NCBI GenBank assembly: GCA_001304425.1
Contig: LJTS01000070.1
Location: forward strand, 1-10,368
Length of the DNA: 10,368 nt
Origin: Betaproteobacteria bacterium SG8_40
GTDB lineage: Bacteria > Pseudomonadota > Gammaproteobacteria > Burkholderiales > Eutrophovitaceae
Direction: 5' to 3'
Positions 5,421-10,368 of the stretch are shown here, one piece after another (positions within the stretch are counted from its first letter, which is position 1; every line of letters begins with the position of its first letter). Under the pieces are notes generated by a model. It saw nothing but the letters and a program-made list of their open reading frames with translations. It was not told the DNA's origin and ran no database searches. A program made the translations under genes and the position numbers.

Positions 5421-6037
5421 GACAGCATCTCCTCGATTTTCGATACGGCCGCTTTGGTGATGATGGTGCTGTCAAAGTGCAGCAGGCTCACCGGATCCGC
5501 CTGACCCGGCTGGACGACATACACGTTCGGCAGGTTCCGCGACGACAGGTAAAGGTTCTCGTCTTCGCTATCGGTAATGATCAGCACGCTGTTCATTCCC
5601 ATACCCTTGACCTTCTGATCGAGCAGTTTCGTCTTGGGCGCTTCGATACTGAACGCATCGACCACCGCCAGCCTTCCTTCGCGCACCAGCTGGGAGAAGA
5701 TCGAAGCCATGCCAGCCCGGTACATCTTGCGGTTGACCTTGTGGCTGAAGTTCTCGTCCGGGCTGGACGGAAACACGCGGGCACCGCCGCGCCATATCGG
5801 GCTGCCGGCGAAGCCGGCACGGGCACGGCCGGTACCTTTTTGCTTCCACGGCTTGCGGTGCGAACGAGTCATATCGCCGCGCGCTTTTTGCGCCCGGTTG
5901 CCCTTGCGTGCATTGGCCATGTAAGCCGTAACAACCTGGTGCACCAGCGGCTCGTTGTAGTCCCGGCCGAACAAGTCGTCGGACGCGTTCACGCTGGACG
6001 TCGGCTGGCCTTTGTCGTCAATAATCTTGAGTTCCAT
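5417..6037 (-). CDS. rplD: 50S ribosomal protein L4 (uL4)
   Basis: L4 binds 23S rRNA and reaches into the exit tunnel with a long loop. In E. coli it also represses the S10 operon by acting on the rpsJ leader. The 206-residue product has the tunnel loop rich in basic residues, from about residue 50 to 100, with KQKGTGRARAG (GTGRAR at 68-73), SPIWRGGARVFPSS and NRKMYRAGMASIFSQL. A C-terminal Rossmann-like part holds VLIITDSEDENLYLSSRNLPNVYV. The start is 3 nt after rplC, with AAAGG inside the rplC end. Whether L4 regulates this cluster is not shown by the sequence. Confidence 0.98.
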   Translation of the reverse strand: MELKIIDDKGQPTSSVNASDDLFGRDYNEPLVHQVVTAYMANARKGNRAQKARGDMTRSHRKPWKQKGTGRARAGFAGSPIWRGGARVFPSSPDENFSHKVNRKMYRAGMASIFSQLVREGRLAVVDAFSIEAPKTKLLDQKVKGMGMNSVLIITDSEDENLYLSSRNLPNVYVVQPGQADPVSLLHFDSTIITKAAVSKIEEMLS

Positions 6038-6040
6038 GGC

Positions 6041-6685
6041 TCAGCCTTTCTTCTTGGCCGATGGCAGCACGACCACATCGGAGCCGTCGGCGCCAGGCAC
6101 CGGGCCCCTGATCAACAGGAGGCCGCGCTCGGGATCGATACGTACCACTTGCAGATTCTGGACGGTACGGCGTACCGATCCAAGATGCCCTGCCATGCGC
6201 TTGCCCGGGAACACCCGGCCCGGATCCTGGTTCTGACCGGTGGAGCCATGCGCGTTGTGCGTGATCGACTGGCCGTGGCTGGCCCGCTGCGATGAGAAAT
6301 TATGTCGCTTGATCGCGCCGGCGAAACCTTTACCCTTGGTTGTTCCGGAAACGTCGACGAACTGCCCGACTTCGAACACATCGACACCGACCTGGCCACC
6401 GACCTCGAGACCAGAGGCCTGTTCAGCGTTGACGCGAAATTCACGCAATCCGCGCCCGCCTTCCACGCCCGCCTTGGCGAAATGGCCGGCTTGTGCCTTG
6501 TTGATACGGTTCGCGCGCCGCGTTCCGAACGCGATCTGAACGGCCGAATAGCCGTCGCTTGCTTCCGTCTTGATCTGGGTCACGCGGTTTCCGGACACGT
6601 CCAGCACCGTCACCGGCACAGATTCGCCGGCATCGGTGAATAATCTGGTCATGCCGACCTTGCGACCGACAAGTCCTAATGACAT
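6041..6685 (-). CDS. rplC: 50S ribosomal protein L3 (uL3)
   Basis: L3 is an early assembly protein near the 3' end of 23S rRNA, and its long loop approaches the peptidyl-transferase centre. The 214-residue product starts MSLGLVGRKVGMTRLFTDAG and has the conserved GTTKGKGFAGAIKRHNFSSQ stretch and GSTGQNQDPGRVFPGKRMAGHLG. Gln151 in GQNQ aligns with the E. coli Gln150 that PrmB methylates. The ATG at 6685 has GAGG about 9 nt upstream. That ribosome-binding sequence is one arm of the small inverted repeat CCTCTGAAGAGG, so it could be partly hidden in the mRNA. The gap to rpsJ is 93 nt. Confidence 0.98.
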   Translation of the reverse strand: MSLGLVGRKVGMTRLFTDAGESVPVTVLDVSGNRVTQIKTEASDGYSAVQIAFGTRRANRINKAQAGHFAKAGVEGGRGLREFRVNAEQASGLEVGGQVGVDVFEVGQFVDVSGTTKGKGFAGAIKRHNFSSQRASHGQSITHNAHGSTGQNQDPGRVFPGKRMAGHLGSVRRTVQNLQVVRIDPERGLLLIRGPVPGADGSDVVVLPSAKKKG

Positions 6686-6778
6686 TTTTTATTTCCTCTT
6701 CAGAGGTGCTGGCTTCAGTTGGCCAGCCGGTTTCCAAATTGTCAGGCAAGCGAAGGGGAAACCCCTCCGAACTCGCCC
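6686..6778 (-). other. rpsJ-rplC intergenic region with a strong hairpin
   Basis: This 93-nt gap is the largest within the S10 gene set. Just after the rpsJ stop lies the minus-strand hairpin CGGAGGGG-TTT-CCCCTTCG (6769-6751): eight pairs including one G-T, with a 3-nt loop. It has no T-run after it, so it is not a standard intrinsic terminator. It may be a processing or stability element. A second, small inverted repeat (6706-6695) contains the rplC Shine-Dalgarno sequence. Confidence 0.55.
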
Positions 6779-7087
6779 TTACAGCTTGATTTCCACGTCC
6801 ACACCGGCCGGGAGATCGAGTTTCATCAATGCATCAACCGTCTTGTCAGTCGGGTCGATGATGTCCATCAAGCGCAAATGGGTGCGCATTTCAAGTTGCT
6901 CGCGTGAGGACTTGTCCACATGCGGGGAGCGCAGCAGGTTAAAGCGCTCGATACGAGTAGGCAGAGGAACCGGGCCTTTTACCACCGCGCCCGTACGTTT
7001 GGCCGTTTCGACAATCTCGATGGCAGACTGGTCGATCAGACGATAGTCAAACGCTTTTAGTCGAATACGAATTTTCTGGCTTTGCAT
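6779..7087 (-). CDS. rpsJ: 30S ribosomal protein S10 (uS10, NusE)
   Basis: S10 is a protein of the small-subunit head and, as NusE, a partner of NusB and NusG in antitermination and transcription-translation coupling. The 102-residue product begins MQSQKIRIRLKAFDYRLIDQ and holds the family blocks AKRTGAVVKGPVPLPTRIERFNLLRSPHVDKSSREQ and TDKTVDALMKLDLPAGVDVEI. The frame is open twelve codons further, to a TTG at 7123, but the extra residues are unrelated to the family and the ATG at 7087 gives the usual N-terminus. The ribosome-binding sequence (GGGA, about 8 nt upstream) is weak for such a highly expressed gene. It is the first gene of the S10 set, 177 nt after tuf. Confidence 0.97.
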   Translation of the reverse strand: MQSQKIRIRLKAFDYRLIDQSAIEIVETAKRTGAVVKGPVPLPTRIERFNLLRSPHVDKSSREQLEMRTHLRLMDIIDPTDKTVDALMKLDLPAGVDVEIKL

Positions 7088-7264
7088 TTCAGGATCCCGT
7101 GAGGAGTTAGGCGAACGCAACAAGCAGCAAGCCCTCGCTCTTCGCCTCTCGCCCCAACTCTGTAATCAATATTTAATGCTGCTGTGTTCCGCCGCCTTTG
7201 TGCGGCCAGTCCTGCCCGGCCGCGCCTGTTGCGCACTTACTGTTTGTCTACCCAAGTACCCGTT
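7088..7264 (-). promoter_or_regulatory. tuf-rpsJ leader region with two hairpins
   Basis: The 177-nt gap before rpsJ holds two possible hairpins on the minus strand. The first, GCGGCCGG-GCAGGA-CTGGCCGC (7223-7202), has eight pairs with one G-T. The second (7146-7110) has outer arms GGCGAA/TTCGCC and an inner GCGA/TTGC stem. An AT-rich patch (7177-7162) lies between them. Neither hairpin has a T-run, and I see no convincing promoter hexamers. In E. coli the rpsJ leader is the target of L4 autoregulation. That this leader does the same is inference, and I did not recognise the E. coli fold. Confidence 0.5.
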
Positions 7265-8455
7265 CTATTCAAGGACCTTGGCCACCACTCCGGCACCAAC
7301 CGTGCGCCCACCCTCGCGAATGGCAAAGCGCAAGCCCTCTTCCATCGCGATCGGCTGAATCAGACTCACCGTCATCTGGATGTTGTCCCCGGGCATCACC
7401 ATCTCCGTGCCCTTGGGCAACTCGATCGAGCCCGTCACGTCCGTCGTGCGGAAGTAAAACTGCGGCCGGTATCCATTGAAAAACGGCGTGTGACGACCAC
7501 CCTCTTCCTTGCTCAACACATAGACCTCGGCGTCAAACTTGGTGTGCGGCGTAATGCTGCCCGGCTTGGCCAACACCTGACCACGCTCAACGTCTTCGCG
7601 CTTGGTCCCGCGCAGCAAAATACCAACGTTGTCGCCCGCCTGCCCCTGATCGAGCAGCTTGCGGAACATCTCCACACCCGTGCAAACCGTCTTGACCGTG
7701 TCCTTCAGACCGACAATCTCGATCTCTTCTCCAACCTTGATCACGCCCCGCTCAACGCGCCCCGTGACAACCGTGCCCCGACCAGAGATCGAGAATACGT
7801 CTTCCACAGGCATCAGGAACGGCATGTCCAGCGCTCGCTGCGGCTCCGGAATATAGGCATCGAGCGCGTCAGCAAGCTTGAAAATCGCCTGCTCGCCATG
7901 CTCGCCCGTGTCGCCTTCGAGCGCCTTGAGCGCCGAGCCAATGATGATCGGCGTGTCGTCGCCCGGAAAGTCGTACTTGGAGAGCAACTCGCGCACTTCC
8001 ATCTCTACCAGGTCGAGCAACTCGGCGTCATCAACCATGTCCGCCTTGTTCAGAAACACCACAATGTAGGGAACACCCACCTGGCGCGCCAGCAGAATGT
8101 GCTCGCGCGTTTGCGGCATCGGTCCGTCCGCGGCAGAGACCACCAGAATCGCTCCGTCCATCTGCGCCGCACCCGTGATCATGTTCTTGACATAGTCAGC
8201 ATGACCCGGGCAGTCAACGTGCGCGTAGTGACGCTTCTCCGTCTCGTACTCCACGTGCGCCGTGTTGATCGTAATGCCGCGCGCCTTCTCTTCAGGCGCA
8301 TTGTCGATCTGGTCGTAGCCCTTCTTCTCGCCACCAAACTTCGTCGCCAGCACCGATGTGATCGCCGCCGTCAGCGTCGTCTTGCCATGGTCAACGTGGC
8401 CGATCGTGCCTACGTTTACGTGCGGCTTGGTCCGCTCAAACTTTCCCTTTGCCAT
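7265..8455 (-). CDS. tuf: Elongation factor Tu (EF-Tu)
   Basis: EF-Tu is the GTPase that carries aminoacyl-tRNA to the ribosomal A site. The 396-residue product has all GTP-binding motifs: GHVDHGKT at residues 19-26, the switch I segment EEKARGITINTAHVEYE, DCPGH near 81-85, NKAD near 136-139 and GSALKAL. Domains II and III follow, with GRGTVVTGRVERG and RTTDVTGSIELPKGTEMVMPGDN. NKAD in place of NKCD is common in Betaproteobacteria and not a defect. The start is only 1 nt after the fusA stop, with no strong ribosome-binding sequence at normal distance (AAGGA is 14 nt upstream), so translation may depend on coupling. Proteobacteria often have a second tuf copy elsewhere; this window cannot tell. 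Confidence 0.99.
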   Translation of the reverse strand: MAKGKFERTKPHVNVGTIGHVDHGKTTLTAAITSVLATKFGGEKKGYDQIDNAPEEKARGITINTAHVEYETEKRHYAHVDCPGHADYVKNMITGAAQMDGAILVVSAADGPMPQTREHILLARQVGVPYIVVFLNKADMVDDAELLDLVEMEVRELLSKYDFPGDDTPIIIGSALKALEGDTGEHGEQAIFKLADALDAYIPEPQRALDMPFLMPVEDVFSISGRGTVVTGRVERGVIKVGEEIEIVGLKDTVKTVCTGVEMFRKLLDQGQAGDNVGILLRGTKREDVERGQVLAKPGSITPHTKFDAEVYVLSKEEGGRHTPFFNGYRPQFYFRTTDVTGSIELPKGTEMVMPGDNIQMTVSLIQPIAMEEGLRFAIREGGRTVGAGVVAKVLE

Positions 8456-8456
8456 G

Positions 8457-10368
8457 CTACTTGGCGGAATCCTTGTTGATGATTCCCTCGGCGACGCTTT
8501 TCGGCGCCTCCGCGTAGTGCTTGAACTCCATGGTGTAAGTCGCCCGCCCCTGCGTCAGGGAACGCAGCGTCGTCGAGTAACCGAACATCTCCGCCAACGG
8601 CACTTCGGCGCGAATCACCTTGCCGCCGCCACCGGAAATATCATCCATGCCCTGGATATTTCCCCGGCGTGAGGACAAATCGCCCATCACGTCGCCCATC
8701 TTCTCTTCGGGCATTTCAACCTCAACCGCCATGATCGGCTCGAGCAGCACGGGTGTGGCCTTGCGCATGCCGTCCTTGAAGGCAAGAATCCCCGCCATCT
8801 TGAAGGAATTCTCCGACGAGTCGACTTCGTGGTACGAACCGTCGAACAGGGTGACCTTGACGTCCACAACCGGGTAGCCGGCGAGAACACCGCTCGTCAT
8901 CGCCTCGTTGATGCCTTTTTGCACCGCAGGTATGTATTCACGCGGAACAACACCACCCTTGATGGCATCGACGAACTCGAAGCCCTTGCCCTGCTCGGCT
9001 GGCTCCAGTTTCAGCCAGACATGGCCGTACTGCCCCTTGCCGCCGCTTTGCTTGACGAATTTGCCCTCGATGTCCACCGGCTTCTTGATAGCTTCCCGGT
9101 AGGCAACCTGCGGCTTGCCGATGTTGGCTTCGACGTTGAACTCGCGCTTCATCCTGTCGACCAGAATTTCCAGATGCAACTCGCCCATGCCGGAAATGAT
9201 GGTCTGCCCCGACTCCTCGTCGGTACGTACACGGAACGACGGGTCTTCCTGGGCAAGACGACCCAGCGCGATCCCCATTTTTTCCTGGTCTGCCTTGGTC
9301 TTTGGTTCCACCGCCTGCGAGATGACGGGCTCCGGAAATTCCATCTTTTCCAGGATCAGGACCTTGTCCGGGTCACACAGCGTATCGCCGGTAGTCGCCT
9401 CCTTGAGGCCGACCGCCGCGGCAATATCACCCGCCCGCACTTCCTTGAGCTCCTCGCGATTGTTGGCATGCATCTGCAATATCCGGCCAAGGCGCTCTTT
9501 CTTGCGCTTGACCGGGTTGTAGATGGTGTCGCCAGAATTAACGACCCCCGAATACACCCGGAAGAAGATCAACTGGCCGACGTACGGGTCGGTCATGATC
9601 TTGAAAGCCAGCCCGGAGAAAGGCTCGTCGTCCTTGGCGGCCCTTTCGGCCTCCTCGCCGTTGTCCATCACGCCCTTGACCGGCGGGATGTCGCTCGGCG
9701 ACGGCATGTACTCGATGACGCCGTCCAGCATCGCCTGTACGCCCTTGTTCTTGAACGCCGAACCGCACATCATCGGCACGATCTCGACGGCAATGGTGCG
9801 CGCGCGGATTCCGGCGCGGATGTCCTTCTCGGACAAGTCACCTTCCTCGAGGTACTTGTTCATCAGTTCCTCGTTCGCCTCGGCGGCCGATTCGACCATC
9901 TTTTCGCGCCACTCTTGCGCCTGGTCCTTCAGTTCGGCAGGAATCTCGACTTCCTTGAAACTCATTCCCTGAGTCGAATCGTCCCAAAGGATGGCTTTCA
10001 TCTTGACCAGGTCGATAACGCCGACGAAGTTCTCTTCGGCACCGATCGGGATCTGCATCGGCACCGGGTTCGCCTTGAGGCGGCTGCGCATCTGCTCGTA
10101 GACCTTGAAGAAGTTCGCACCCTGCCGGTCCATCTTGTTGACGAACGCCAGCCGCGGAACCTTGTACTTGTTGGCCTGCCGCCAAACCGTCTCCGACTGC
10201 GGCTGAACCCCGCCGACGGCACAGTAAACCATGCACGCGCCATCGAGCACACGCATCGAGCGCTCGACTTCGATGGTGAAGTCAACGTGACCCGGCGTAT
10301 CGATGATGTTGATCCGGTGCTGCGGATAGTTGCCGTCCATCCCGCTCCAGAAGCAGGTCGTGGCGGCA
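8457..10368 (-). CDS. fusA: Elongation factor G (EF-G), 5' end cut by window edge
   Basis: EF-G is the translocase that moves tRNAs and mRNA after peptide bond formation and, with ribosome recycling factor, splits subunits. About 636 codons are visible. The reading frame runs on to the window edge with AATTCFWSGM, which aligns with E. coli EF-G from about residue 66, so some 65 N-terminal residues with the P-loop are missing. The internal ATG at 10340 is not the start. Visible motifs by E. coli numbering are DTPGH at 88-92, NKMD at 142-145 and GSAFKNKGVQ. Domains II-V follow, with SGMGELHLEILVDRMKREF and GYPVVDVKVTLFDGSYHEVDSSENSFKMA. The expected total is about 701 residues, typical of the translocating type. 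It is followed after 1 nt by tuf. Confidence 0.98.
   Translation of the reverse strand, partial: AATTCFWSGMDGNYPQHRINIIDTPGHVDFTIEVERSMRVLDGACMVYCAVGGVQPQSETVWRQANKYKVPRLAFVNKMDRQGANFFKVYEQMRSRLKANPVPMQIPIGAEENFVGVIDLVKMKAILWDDSTQGMSFKEVEIPAELKDQAQEWREKMVESAAEANEELMNKYLEEGDLSEKDIRAGIRARTIAVEIVPMMCGSAFKNKGVQAMLDGVIEYMPSPSDIPPVKGVMDNGEEAERAAKDDEPFSGLAFKIMTDPYVGQLIFFRVYSGVVNSGDTIYNPVKRKKERLGRILQMHANNREELKEVRAGDIAAAVGLKEATTGDTLCDPDKVLILEKMEFPEPVISQAVEPKTKADQEKMGIALGRLAQEDPSFRVRTDEESGQTIISGMGELHLEILVDRMKREFNVEANIGKPQVAYREAIKKPVDIEGKFVKQSGGKGQYGHVWLKLEPAEQGKGFEFVDAIKGGVVPREYIPAVQKGINEAMTSGVLAGYPVVDVKVTLFDGSYHEVDSSENSFKMAGILAFKDGMRKATPVLLEPIMAVEVEMPEEKMGDVMGDLSSRRGNIQGMDDISGGGGKVIRAEVPLAEMFGYSTTLRSLTQGRATYTMEFKHYAEAPKSVAEGIINKDSAK

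Noticed and set aside
7088..7123. Twelve-codon upstream extension of rpsJ to a TTG.
   Set aside because: The added residues (LRSPNSSRDPE) are unlike any S10 N-terminus I know, and the ATG at 7087 gives the standard protein.
7162..7177. AT-rich patch in the rpsJ leader as a possible promoter -10 region.
   Set aside because: No acceptable -35 hexamer lies 16-18 nt upstream, and the hexamers inside the patch match the consensus poorly.
8036..8050. EF-Tu has NKAD instead of the textbook NKCD GTP-binding motif.
   Set aside because: Ala at this position is common in betaproteobacterial EF-Tu, and the Asn, Lys and Asp that contact guanine are intact.
7184..8479. Plus-strand open frame of 431 codons opposite tuf.
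   Set aside because: It mirrors the highly biased codon use of tuf on the other strand, and its product is an Arg/His/Leu-rich sequence with no recognisable domain.

Overview
The window is a stretch of the conserved str-S10-spc ribosomal protein supercluster, entirely on the minus strand, so transcription runs from high to low coordinates. The order is fusA (5' end outside the window), tuf, rpsJ, rplC, rplD, rplW, rplB, rpsS, rplV, rpsC, rplP, rpmC, rpsQ, then rplN, rplX, rplE, rpsN and rpsH (3' end outside the window). Base composition is GC-rich. The protein sequences (EF-Tu with NKAD instead of NKCD, S10 starting MQSQKIRIRLKAFDYRLIDQ, S8 starting MSMSDPIADM, a long zinc-free S14) resemble those of Betaproteobacteria. 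The genus cannot be fixed from this sequence alone.

Layout. Positions 8457-10368 hold fusA, followed after one nucleotide by tuf (7265-8455). A 177-base leader with two good hairpins separates tuf from the S10 gene set. The S10 set (rpsJ to rpsQ, 7087 down to 2027) is tightly packed: stop/start overlaps of 1, 4, 4 and 17 nt, gaps of 2-3 nt, and two larger gaps of 27 and 93 nt. A 243-base gap (1784-2026) then separates rpsQ from rplN, where the spc operon begins in Escherichia coli. It holds a promoter-like sequence, a short open frame with a near-consensus Shine-Dalgarno sequence, and a series of possible hairpins. The spc set (rplN, rplX, rplE, rpsN, rpsH) follows with gaps of 7-13 nt.

The genes make one functional unit: two GTPase elongation factors (EF-G, EF-Tu) and sixteen ribosomal proteins of both subunits. 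Many Shine-Dalgarno sequences overlap the preceding stop codon, which points to translational coupling. Two start codons need correction: rplX should start at the ATG at 1403 rather than the TTG at 1409, and rplV at the ATG at 3954 rather than the GTG at 3963.

I found no mobile element, CRISPR array, tRNA, rRNA or exotic system. The parts worth a second look are the non-coding leaders, above all the rpsQ-rplN gap.
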